From the NCBI RefSeq assembly GCF_011605345.1, contig NZ_JAAOXM010000006.1, positions 1 through 64,000 of the forward strand: a DNA stretch of 64,000 bases. The letters are read 5' to 3'. Each line of letters starts with the position of its first letter. Positions within the stretch are counted from its first letter, which is position 1. A program made the translations under genes and the position numbers. Below the pieces are notes generated by a model. The model did not search any database and was not told the origin of the DNA. It worked only from the letters and a program-made list of their open reading frames with translations. This document shows, one piece after another, positions 1-7,632 of the stretch. This stretch comes from Burkholderia sp. D-99. GTDB lineage: Bacteria; Pseudomonadota; Gammaproteobacteria; Burkholderiales; Burkholderiaceae.

Positions 1-48
1 GGTTCGGCGGTTCGGCGGTTCGGCGGTTCGGCGGTTCGGCGGTTCGGT
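1..48. repeat. 9-bp tandem repeat, over five copies
   Basis: The unit GGTTCGGCG is repeated five times in perfect tandem, followed by a partial copy. It starts at base 1, so the array may continue outside the window. It lies about 120 bp upstream of the DadA-like gene. A 9-bp unit keeps reading frame if translated, and such arrays can vary in copy number by slippage. Confidence 0.95.
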
Positions 49-170
49 CCGTGCTCGCCCGGCGCCGGTTCCCGCGATTTTGGCGCTATCATTCCGGGTT
101 CACCGGGCCCGGGCCCTCAGCGAATTCTCACCGGGCGGCGCCTGCGCGCCGCCCGTCATCGAAGCAATCC

Positions 171-1472
171 ATGGATGTCATCGTCATCGGCGGCGGAATC
201 AGCGGCGTCGCCACCGCCTACCAGTTGCGCGCGGCCGGCCATCGCGTGTGCGTGGTCGAACGTCACGCGACCGTCGCGCAGGGTGCGACCTACGGCGACG
301 GCGGCGCGCTGCTGCCGAGCCCGCTCGACGTCTGGTTCGGCCCGACCTTCATGCGCCAGCGCCAGCCGCGCGACAGCGGCATCGTCTACAAACCCGGCTT
401 CAACGGCGGCGTGCGACGCTTCGTCAAGCAGCTCGGCACGCTGCGCGAGCCCGACGCGTTCGCCGCGCAGTACGCGCGGCTGCGCCCGCTGATCGACGCA
501 TCGCGCGATACGCTCGCCGATATCGAGACGCGCCTCGAACTTGAATTCGAGCAGAAGCCCGGCATCCTGCACGTCGTGCGCGATCCGCGCGACTGGGAAG
601 CGATGCAGCCCGCGCTCGACCTGCTGCGCACGCTCGACCAGCCGTACCGCCTGCTCTCCGCCGAAGAATGCGCGGTGCTCGAGCCTTCGGTGCCGGCCGA
701 GCCCGGCTTCGCCGGCGGCGTGCTACTCGAAACCGAGCGCACCGGGAACTGCCCGCTGTTCGCGAAACTGGTCAAGCAGACGCTCGACGAGCACGGCGTG
801 CAGTTCCGCTTCGGCGCGGAAGTCGCCGCGATCCGCGTCGACACCGGCCGCGCCGCGGTCGAGCTCGTCCCGCCCGGCGACCGCCACGCGTCGAACGCAC
901 GCGAGGTCGACGTGATTTCCGCCGATGCAATCGTGGTCGCCGCCGGCGCCGGCAGCCTGCCGCTGCTCGACCGGCTCGGCTGGCGCCTGCCGCTGCACCC
1001 GGTGCGCGTCCACACGCTCACCGCGCCGGTCGCGTACGAAGAACACGCGCCGCACCTGAGCGTCGTCGATTCGATCAAGCGGATCTCGATCACGCGCACC
1101 CATCAGCGGCTGCGCATCGGCGGCGGCGCCGTGCTGCAGAGCCTCGCCGACACCGCGAAACCGCTCGCCGAGCCGCTGTCCGAGACCGCGCTCGCACTGC
1201 TCGGCCAGGCCGTCCACGACTGGGTACCGGGCGCCGCCAAAATCTCGGCCGCGCTGTCGTGGCAAGGCATGCAGCTGCTGTCGCCGGACGGCTTGCCCGT
1301 CGTGGGTCCGACCCCGCATCCGCGCGTGTTCGTCAATTTCGGGCACGGCCCGACCGGCTGGGGGCTCGCATGCGGGTCTGCTAAAGTGGTGACCGACTAC
1401 CTGGGCGGCGACGCCCGGCAGTGGCCCGCCGACACGCTCGCCGCGCTCAGCGCCGGCCGCTTCACGACCTGA
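171..1472 (+). CDS. DadA-like FAD-dependent D-amino acid dehydrogenase
   Basis: A 433-residue FAD-dependent amine/D-amino acid oxidoreductase of the DAO fold. The protein opens with the dinucleotide-binding glycine motif VIVIGGGISGVATAYQL at residues 3-19, followed by an acidic end of the second beta strand (VVER). The mid-region stretch ETERTGNCPLFAKLV and the C-terminal GHGPTGWGLACG (second FAD contact) match the DadA family, whose members oxidise D-amino acids to 2-oxoacids and pass electrons to the respiratory chain at the inner membrane face. The ATG at 171 is preferred because the glycine motif normally sits at the extreme N-terminus; the frame is open further upstream to 51. No alanine racemase gene is adjacent, so the substrate is not fixed by context. 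Confidence 0.85.
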   Translation: MDVIVIGGGISGVATAYQLRAAGHRVCVVERHATVAQGATYGDGGALLPSPLDVWFGPTFMRQRQPRDSGIVYKPGFNGGVRRFVKQLGTLREPDAFAAQYARLRPLIDASRDTLADIETRLELEFEQKPGILHVVRDPRDWEAMQPALDLLRTLDQPYRLLSAEECAVLEPSVPAEPGFAGGVLLETERTGNCPLFAKLVKQTLDEHGVQFRFGAEVAAIRVDTGRAAVELVPPGDRHASNAREVDVISADAIVVAAGAGSLPLLDRLGWRLPLHPVRVHTLTAPVAYEEHAPHLSVVDSIKRISITRTHQRLRIGGGAVLQSLADTAKPLAEPLSETALALLGQAVHDWVPGAAKISAALSWQGMQLLSPDGLPVVGPTPHPRVFVNFGHGPTGWGLACGSAKVVTDYLGGDARQWPADTLAALSAGRFTT

Positions 1473-1525
1473 CCGCCGCGGGCCCGTCCCGTGGCGGCAT
1501 CCTTGCCAGCTGCCACGATCCCGCG

Positions 1526-3061
1526 ATGACCGTTACCCGCCCGCTTCCCGATTCCGATCCGATCGCACTGCTGCGCGTCGCCGACCTGCGCGCAGCCGAA
1601 GCCGACGCCACCGCGGCACTGCCGCCGCACACGCTGATGGGTCGCGCGGGCGCCGCCGCCGCGCACTGGCTGTCCGAGCGCGTCGCCGGAGATGACCGCC
1701 CCGTCTGGTTCGCGGTCGGCCCCGGCAACAACGGCGGCGACGCACTGGTAGCCGCCGCGCATCTCCAGCAGCTCGGTGTCGCGACGCAGGCGTGGATGCC
1801 GGTAGCGGTCAAACCGGACGACGCGCAATGGGCGCTCGGCCTCGCACGCGCGGCCGGCGTCCCGCTGTCGGCCACGCCGCCCGCATCGCTGGACGAATAC
1901 GCGTGGGTCGTCGACGGATTGTTCGGCATCGGTCTCGGCCGCGCGCTCGACGGCGCGTTCGCCGAGCAGGCCACGCGCATCGCCGCGCATGCACGCAACG
2001 GCGGTCGCGTGCTCGCACTCGACGTGCCGAGCGGGCTCGACAGCGATACCGGCCGGATCGTCGGCGCGGGCGTCGCCGTCGCGGCCACCCACACGCTCAC
2101 CTTCATCGGCGCGAAGCCGGGCCTCTACACGGGCGACGGCCGCGACCTCGCCGGCGAGATCGACATCGCGCCGCTCGACGTCGCGCCGCCCGCCGCACCG
2201 GCCATCGTGCTGAATGCGCCCGCGCGGTTCGCCGCGGCGCTCCCCGCGCGGGCATTCTCGTCGCACAAGGGCACATACGGCAGCCTTGCTGTACTCGGTG
2301 GCGACACCGGCATGTGCGGCGCGCCGATCCTGGCCGCGCGCGCCGCGCTGTTCGCAGGTGCCGGCAAGGTGCACGTCGGCTTTCTCGGCACCGGCGCACC
2401 GCCGTACGACCCACCCTTCCCCGAACTGATGCTGCACGCAGCCGACACCCTCGACCTCGGCGCAATGACCGCGATCGCCGCCGGCTGCGGGCTCGGTACG
2501 CGCGAGGCCGCGGCAACGCTCGTGCGCGACGTGCTCGCGCACGACGCCGCGACGCTGCTCGATGCCGACGCGCTGAACCTCGTCGCGACGCATGCGGATC
2601 TCGCGGCCGCCGTCGCCGCACACGGCAATCCGTGCGTGCTGACGCCGCATCCGCTCGAAGCCGCACGGCTGCTCGGCTGCGACACGGCAACGATTCAGCG
2701 CGACCGCATCGCAGCCGCGCAGGCGCTCGCTTCGCGTTATGCGGCCATCGTCGTGCTGAAAGGCTCGGGCACGGTGATTGCGGCGCCCGACGGCCGAGTG
2801 ACGATCAATCCCACCGGCAACGCGGCGCTCGCCACGGGCGGCACCGGCGACGTGCTCGGCGGCCTGATCGGCGCGTTGCTCGCGCAGCGCGTCGCGCCAT
2901 ACGAAGCGGCGCTCGCGGGCGTCTACCTGCACGGTCTCGCGGCCGACACGCTGACCGCGAACGGCATCGGCCCGGCCGGACTCACGGCCGGCGAACTCGC
3001 ACCGATGGTGCGCACGCTGATCAATCGCCTTTTTTATCCGTCGCCGCGCGCCGACACGTAA
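1526..3061 (+). CDS. nnrD/nnrE (yjeF): Bifunctional NAD(P)HX epimerase / ADP-dependent NAD(P)HX dehydratase
   Basis: A 511-residue two-domain metabolite repair enzyme. The N-terminal YjeF_N half (about residues 1-215, with the motif GPGNNGGDALV) epimerises the damaged hydrates of NADH and NADPH. The C-terminal ribokinase-like half, with SHKGTYGSLAVLGG and the nucleotide-binding NPTGNAALATGGTGD motif, dehydrates the S-epimer using ADP. The fused order and length match Escherichia coli YjeF (Nnr). The ATG at 1526 was chosen because the frame upstream runs into the tail of the preceding gene. The gene follows the DadA-like gene by 53 bp and could be co-transcribed with it. Confidence 0.95.
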   Translation: MTVTRPLPDSDPIALLRVADLRAAEADATAALPPHTLMGRAGAAAAHWLSERVAGDDRPVWFAVGPGNNGGDALVAAAHLQQLGVATQAWMPVAVKPDDAQWALGLARAAGVPLSATPPASLDEYAWVVDGLFGIGLGRALDGAFAEQATRIAAHARNGGRVLALDVPSGLDSDTGRIVGAGVAVAATHTLTFIGAKPGLYTGDGRDLAGEIDIAPLDVAPPAAPAIVLNAPARFAAALPARAFSSHKGTYGSLAVLGGDTGMCGAPILAARAALFAGAGKVHVGFLGTGAPPYDPPFPELMLHAADTLDLGAMTAIAAGCGLGTREAAATLVRDVLAHDAATLLDADALNLVATHADLAAAVAAHGNPCVLTPHPLEAARLLGCDTATIQRDRIAAAQALASRYAAIVVLKGSGTVIAAPDGRVTINPTGNAALATGGTGDVLGGLIGALLAQRVAPYEAALAGVYLHGLAADTLTANGIGPAGLTAGELAPMVRTLINRLFYPSPRADT

Positions 3062-3172
3062 CGCCGCTATACTGACTGCCCCGCCGCACGGCGGGCCCTC
3101 TCGTCCGCCGGCCTTCCGATCCCGATGAGCCGGCGCGGCATTCCTCCCGATTCACGCTTCACTCGAACCGCC

Positions 3173-4795
3173 ATGACGCTGAATTCGCTCCCCGCCTGGA
3201 CTGCCCTTCAATCCCACTTCGAACAGATCCGCCACGCCCGGCTGCGCGACTGGTTCGCGCCGGAAAACGACCGCGCGCCGACCCGCGCCGAACGCTTCAC
3301 GATTCCGGGCGGCGGTCTCGCGGCCGATTTCTCGAAGAACCGCGTCAACGACGAAACGTTGCGCCTGCTCGTCCAGCTCGCACGCGACGCGGGTGTCGAA
3401 GCACGCCGCGATGCGATGTTCGCCGGTGAGATCGTCAACCCGACCGAAGGCCGTGCCGCACTGCACACCGCGCTGCGCGCGACTGACCCGCAAGCGCCGT
3501 TCCACGCGCAGGTGAGCGCCGAGCGCGCGAAAATGGCGACCTTTGCGCGCGCCGTGCGCAGCGGCACCTGGACGGGCTACACCGGCAAGCGCATCCGCCA
3601 CGTGATCAACATCGGCATCGGCGGCTCCGATCTCGGGCCGAAGATGGTCGTGCACGCGCTGCATCACGTCGCGACGCCTGAAATCTCCACGCACTTCGTG
3701 TCGAACGTCGACGGCGCCGATCTCGCGCGCGTGCTCGAACAGGTCGATCCCGAGGAAACGCTCGCGATCATCGTGTCGAAGACTTTCACGACGCTCGAGA
3801 CGATGACGAACGCACGCTCGCTGCGCGACTGGTTCATCGCGCGCGGCTGCCCCGAGGACGCGCTTGCAAAGCACTTCGTCGGCGTGTCGGCGAACCCGGC
3901 CGAAGTCGTGAAGTTCGGCATCGCGGCGGACAACGTGTTCGAAATGTGGGACTGGGTCGGCGGCCGCTATTCGCTGTGGTCGGCGGTCGGGCTGTCGATC
4001 ATGATCGCGATCGGCCCCGAGCAGTTCGACGAGCTGCTGGCCGGCGCGAACGACATGGACCGTCATTTCCGCGAGGCGCCGCTCGAGCGCAACCTGCCCG
4101 TGCTGCTCGGCCTGATCGGCATCTGGTACCGGAATTTCTTCGGCTCGCAGAGCTATCTCGTCGCGCCGTATTCGGAAGCGCTGCACTACCTGCCGTCGTA
4201 CCTGCAGCAACTCGAAATGGAGAGCAACGGCAAATCCGCGCGCCTGGACGGCACCTTCGTCGACTACCCGACGTCGGCCGTCACGTGGGGCGAGCCGGGC
4301 ACCAACGGCCAGCATGCGTTCTTCCAGATGCTGCACCAGGGGCCGACGATCGTGCCGATCGACTTCATCGCGGTGCTGACGCCCGAGCATCCGCTCGCGA
4401 GCCATCATCCGAAGCTCCTCGCGAACTGCTTCGCGCAAAGCGAGGCACTGATGCTCGGCCGCACGCTCGAAGAAGCCCGCAAGGTCGCCGGGCCCGGCAA
4501 GGAGGCGCTCGCGCCGCACCTGACGTTCCCGGGCAACCGCCCGACGACGACGCTGCTCGTCGATGCGCTGACGCCGCGTACGCTCGGCGCGCTGATCGCG
4601 CTGTATGAACACAAGGTGCTCGTGCAGGCAACGGTGTGGGACATCAATCCGTTCGACCAGTGGGGCGTCGAGCTCGGCAAGATTCTCGGCAAGGTGGTGG
4701 AAGCCGACCTGTCGGCCGAATCGGTCGATCCGGCGAAGCACGACTCGTCGACCACCGCGCTGATCGAACGCGCCCGGGCGGCGCTGAAGCGTTGA
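3173..4795 (+). CDS. pgi: Glucose-6-phosphate isomerase
   Basis: Phosphoglucose isomerase, 540 residues, interconverts glucose 6-phosphate and fructose 6-phosphate in the cytoplasm. The phosphosugar-binding sequence [14 protein letters not shown], the family signature [15 protein letters not shown] and the C-terminal signature DQWGVELGK with the catalytic lysine are all present, as is the catalytic histidine region [12 protein letters not shown]. The ATG at 3173 gives the standard N-terminus ([12 protein letters not shown]). Length is normal for the bacterial type. Confidence 0.98.
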   Translation: MTLNSLPAWTALQSHFEQIRHARLRDWFAPENDRAPTRAERFTIPGGGLAADFSKNRVNDETLRLLVQLARDAGVEARRDAMFAGEIVNPTEGRAALHTALRATDPQAPFHAQVSAERAKMATFARAVRSGTWTGYTGKRIRHVINIGIGGSDLGPKMVVHALHHVATPEISTHFVSNVDGADLARVLEQVDPEETLAIIVSKTFTTLETMTNARSLRDWFIARGCPEDALAKHFVGVSANPAEVVKFGIAADNVFEMWDWVGGRYSLWSAVGLSIMIAIGPEQFDELLAGANDMDRHFREAPLERNLPVLLGLIGIWYRNFFGSQSYLVAPYSEALHYLPSYLQQLEMESNGKSARLDGTFVDYPTSAVTWGEPGTNGQHAFFQMLHQGPTIVPIDFIAVLTPEHPLASHHPKLLANCFAQSEALMLGRTLEEARKVAGPGKEALAPHLTFPGNRPTTTLLVDALTPRTLGALIALYEHKVLVQATVWDINPFDQWGVELGKILGKVVEADLSAESVDPAKHDSSTTALIERARAALKR

Positions 4796-4822
4796 AGCAC
4801 TGACACAACGGCGTCATGCCCA

Positions 4823-4856
4823 TGCCGGCCGCTCGGCTCACGCTGCGCGGCCGGCA
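4823..4856. terminator. Hairpin between convergent pgi and ABC ATPase
   Basis: A perfect 10-bp GC-only inverted repeat (TGCCGGCCGC at 4823-4832, GCGGCCGGCA at 4847-4856) sits between the two convergent stop codons. There is no T tract, so it may stabilise 3' ends or act with Rho rather than be an intrinsic terminator. Confidence 0.45.
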
Positions 4857-4862
4857 CGAAAT

Positions 4863-5576
4863 TCAGGCGTTGCGCTGCACCGCGTGCGGCTCGACGATGC
4901 GCCCGGCATCGAGCGTCACCGTCGTCGCGCAGCGGCGTGCGAGTTCGACGTCGTGCGTGACGAGCACGAGCGTTGCACCGTGCGTGCGGTTCAGTTCGAA
5001 CATCAGGTCGATGACCGCATGGCCCGTGGCCGCATCGAGACTGCCGGTCGGCTCGTCGGCGAAGAGGATAGCCGGGCGGGTGACGAATGCGCGCGCAAGC
5101 GCGACGCGCTGCTGCTCGCCCCCAGACAACAGCTTTGGATAATGCGCGGTGCGCTCGCCGAGGCCGACCTGCACGAGCAGCGCCCGGGAGCGATCGGCTG
5201 CGTCGCGCGCACTGATGCCACCCTGCAGCTCGAGCGGCAGCATCACGTTCTCGAGCGCGGTCAGGTGCGGCATCAACTGGAACGACTGGAACACGAACCC
5301 GACCGCGCCGTTGCGCAGCGCCGCGCGCGCATCCTCGTCGAGCTGGTCGAGCGCGCGACCGAGCAGGCGAACCGTGCCGCTCGTTGCGCTGTCCAACCCC
5401 GCAAGCAGGCCGAGCAGCGTCGATTTACCCGACCCCGACGCGCCGACGATCGCGAGGCTGCTGCCCGGCCGCACGGCGAACGTGATGCCGTCGAGGATCG
5501 TCAGCTCGCCGGTTGCGTCGGCGACCCGCTTGCACACGTCATGGACTTCGATGATCGGATCGGTAATCTTGAACAT
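4863..5576 (-). CDS. ybbA: ABC transporter ATP-binding protein, LolD/YbbA-like
   Basis: An ATPase subunit of about 237 residues from the MacB/LolD class of ABC systems. Walker A (GASGSGKST), Q-loop, signature LSGGEQQRVALARA, Walker B AILFADEPTGSLD and the switch histidine in VTHD are all present, so it should be catalytically competent. It is divergent from tesA as in E. coli, but the permease gene (ybbP) that usually follows is missing: the next gene is convergent pgi. The ATG at 5576 overlaps the tesA ATG; an in-frame GTG two codons upstream (5582) is an alternative. Its membrane partner must be encoded elsewhere. Confidence 0.88.
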   Translation of the reverse strand: MFKITDPIIEVHDVCKRVADATGELTILDGITFAVRPGSSLAIVGASGSGKSTLLGLLAGLDSATSGTVRLLGRALDQLDEDARAALRNGAVGFVFQSFQLMPHLTALENVMLPLELQGGISARDAADRSRALLVQVGLGERTAHYPKLLSGGEQQRVALARAFVTRPAILFADEPTGSLDAATGHAVIDLMFELNRTHGATLVLVTHDVELARRCATTVTLDAGRIVEPHAVQRNA

Positions 5577-6249
5577 GGACACGACATTTCACTGGAAAAG
5601 ACGCGCGGCGGCCGCCGCGCTGCTGGGTACCCTGCTGGCCGCCACCGTGCCGGCACGCGCCGCGACGACGCCGGCCGCGACACCGGGCCAGCCCGTGATC
5701 GTCGTGCTCGGCGACAGCCTGTCGGCCGAATACGGGCTGCCGCGCGACACCGGCTGGGTGGCGTTGCTGCGGCAACGGCTCACGACCGAGCGAATCGATT
5801 ATAGCGTCGCGAACGCCAGCGTCAGCGGCGACACCACGAGCGGCGGCCGCGCGCGGCTGCCCGCGGTGCTGCAGCGACTCAAGCCGTCGATCGTCGTCGT
5901 CGAACTCGGTTCGAACGACGCGCTGCGCGGCGTGCCGCTCGCAACGACCGAACAGAACCTGCGCGACATCATCGCCGGTGCACGGCAGGCGCAGGCCAAG
6001 GTCGTGCTGGTCGGCATGTACGTGCCGCCCAACTACGGCCCCGACTACACGCAGAAGTTCCACACCGTCTATACGCGATTGTCGAAGGATCTCGGCGTGC
6101 CGCTCGTACCGTTCCTGCTGGCCGGCATCGAGAACAAGCCCGAGATGTTCCAGTCCGACCAGATGCATCCCACGCAGCAGGCGCAGGGCATTCTGCTCGA
6201 CAACGTCTGGCCGGCGCTGAAACCGCTGCTCGGCAAGCCGCGCGGCTGA
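5575..6249 (+). CDS. tesA: SGNH/GDSL esterase, thioesterase I / lysophospholipase L1
   Basis: A 224-residue exported SGNH hydrolase. A signal peptide (charged WKRR, then a hydrophobic alanine/leucine stretch, cleavage near VPARA-ATT) is followed by block I VVLGDSLSAEYGLP with the nucleophilic serine, block III GSNDALRG with the oxyanion asparagine, and block V DQMHPT with the Asp-x-x-His pair. TesA-type enzymes cleave acyl-CoA thioesters, lysophospholipids and simple esters in the periplasm. The start ATG shares bases with the divergent ATPase start codon. Its original terminator has been split by the downstream insertion sequence. Confidence 0.93.
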   Translation: MDTTFHWKRRAAAAALLGTLLAATVPARAATTPAATPGQPVIVVLGDSLSAEYGLPRDTGWVALLRQRLTTERIDYSVANASVSGDTTSGGRARLPAVLQRLKPSIVVVELGSNDALRGVPLATTEQNLRDIIAGARQAQAKVVLVGMYVPPNYGPDYTQKFHTVYTRLSKDLGVPLVPFLLAGIENKPEMFQSDQMHPTQQAQGILLDNVWPALKPLLGKPRG

Positions 6250-6268
6250 CGCCGACGCCCCGCCAGAA

Positions 6269-6276
6269 AACAAAAA
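6269..6276. repeat. Left 8-bp target site duplication of the ISL3 element
   Basis: The sequence AACAAAAA directly precedes the left inverted repeat and is identical to the 8 bp that directly follow the right inverted repeat. Eight-base duplications are typical of the ISL3 family. Confidence 0.95.
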
Positions 6277-7581
6277 GGTTCATCGAGGATTACCGGGGAA
6301 CGCGGCGCGGATCTTGAGGAAGAAGTATTCCTCGTCGCGGTACCCGTAAGCTCGACGCTTGATGACCTTGATGGTGTTGTTGATACCTTCGACGACGCTG
6401 GTATTGAGTGGGTGTCGGCAACGTGCCAGGATTCCGTGCCAGTAACCCTGCAGACGCTGCGCAAACAGTTGCAGCGCGGCAATCCCGCTTTGCCGGGCTT
6501 GCTCGATCCATTGCTCCCAGGCTTTTTGCGCCCAAGCTGGCTTCTGGTAGAACCAGAGCCGCTTGAGTTCGTCGCGTAGCACGTAGACGCACAGCAACGG
6601 CTGATTGGCGGCCAACAGTTCCTTCAGATGCACGGCCTGTTCCTGCTTCAGGTTACGGCGGTTGCGCAGCAGCAGCCATCGACTGGACTTCAGAACCTTC
6701 CGGGCCGGCCGATCATGGCGTAGCTGATTGGCCTGATCCACCCGTACCCGATCGATCACCTCGCGCCCGTACTTGGCGACGACGTGGAACAGGTCGTAGA
6801 CCACTTCGGCTTGCGGACACTGCGCCTTGATCTCCAACTCGTAGGCCGTGGTCATGTCGATCGCGACCGCTTCGATGCGCTCGGCGGCGCCCGCGGGAAG
6901 TTGTTCGAAGAAGGCCCTGGCCGTCTCGCGAGAGCGCCCCTGTCCGATCCAGAGCACTTGCCGGCCGATCGGATCGACCACCACCGTGGCGTAGCGATGG
7001 CCTTTATGCAGCGCGAACTCGTCCATCGCCAGATAGCGGATCGTCGACCAGTCCGGCTCGGCCACGCGTGCGCGCAAGCGCATCTTGTCGATCGATTTGA
7101 CCGTATGCCAGCCCAGGTCGTAGAAGGCCGCTACCGCCTGCACGCTGGCCGCTTGCAGCAGCTTCTCGCAGGCCTTGGCGAATCGCTCGGTCACCCGCTG
7201 GTAGCGGCCCAGCCAGTCCAGCTTCTCCAGCCTCGGCCCGCCGCAGCGTTCGCACCAGACCCGCCGACGAGGCACATGCAACACCACCCGGTACTCGAAC
7301 AGCGGCAGATCGCGCACGCGCCGCACCGTCGTTTCATGAATCTGCTGGCAACGCGCTCCGCATTGCTCGCAGTACATGACCTTGCTGACCGGCTTCAAGT
7401 ACAGCGACAGCGTGCGCCTTTCACCCGCCGGCCACTCCACCCGCTCCAGCCGATAGCCTGTCCAGCAACCCAGTGCCTGAAGTGCCTTGCGATCGAGCAA
7501 TTCTGCCTCCTGACCTCCATAAAGTCAGGCATCAGGTTACGCAATCGCTCTCCAAGGCTCCACGGTTTCCTGCGATGAACC
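6277..7581 (-). mobile_element. Complete ISL3-family insertion sequence (1305 bp)
   Basis: The element is bounded by imperfect inverted repeats of about 24 bp, each beginning GGTTCATCG (left from 6277; right read inward from 7581), and by a perfect 8-bp direct duplication AACAAAAA. It carries one intact transposase gene on the minus strand. Perfect duplications and an unbroken reading frame suggest a recent, potentially active copy. The target lies in the A-rich arm of a terminator hairpin between tesA and ppiD. Confidence 0.95.
6280..7500 (-). CDS. ISL3-family transposase
   Basis: A 406-residue DDE transposase. The N-terminus holds a Cys4 zinc ribbon (CEQCGARC and CERCGG, about residues 44-87), then a helix-turn-helix-like region, then the ISL3 catalytic core with LAMDEFALHKGHRYATVVVD, AIDMTTAYE, VYDLFHVVAKYGREV and, near the C-terminus, the glutamate motif TSVVEGINNTIKVIKRRAYGY. 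The length is normal and no frameshift is visible. The TGA stop lies inside the left inverted repeat. Confidence 0.95.
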   Translation of the reverse strand: MLDRKALQALGCWTGYRLERVEWPAGERRTLSLYLKPVSKVMYCEQCGARCQQIHETTVRRVRDLPLFEYRVVLHVPRRRVWCERCGGPRLEKLDWLGRYQRVTERFAKACEKLLQAASVQAVAAFYDLGWHTVKSIDKMRLRARVAEPDWSTIRYLAMDEFALHKGHRYATVVVDPIGRQVLWIGQGRSRETARAFFEQLPAGAAERIEAVAIDMTTAYELEIKAQCPQAEVVYDLFHVVAKYGREVIDRVRVDQANQLRHDRPARKVLKSSRWLLLRNRRNLKQEQAVHLKELLAANQPLLCVYVLRDELKRLWFYQKPAWAQKAWEQWIEQARQSGIAALQLFAQRLQGYWHGILARCRHPLNTSVVEGINNTIKVIKRRAYGYRDEEYFFLKIRAAFPGNPR

Positions 7582-7589
7582 AACAAAAA
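7582..7589. repeat. Right 8-bp target site duplication of the ISL3 element
   Basis: AACAAAAA, identical to the copy at 6269-6276. It also forms the outer part of the left arm of the ppiD terminator. Confidence 0.95.
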
Positions 7590-7616
7590 GCCCCGCACGA
7601 AGCGGGGCTTTTTGTT
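7582..7616. terminator. Strong bidirectional terminator at the ppiD 3' end
   Basis: A perfect 15-bp stem: AACAAAAAGCCCCGC at 7582-7596 and its complement at 7602-7616, loop ACGAA. A and T runs on the two arms let it work in both directions. It serves ppiD from the right; before the insertion it would also have served tesA from the left. Confidence 0.93.
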
Positions 7617-7632
7617 GTGTGCGAAACGACGC

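Noticed and set aside
1-48. Possible CRISPR array
   Set aside because: The units are 9 bp in direct tandem with no spacers; it is a simple repeat.
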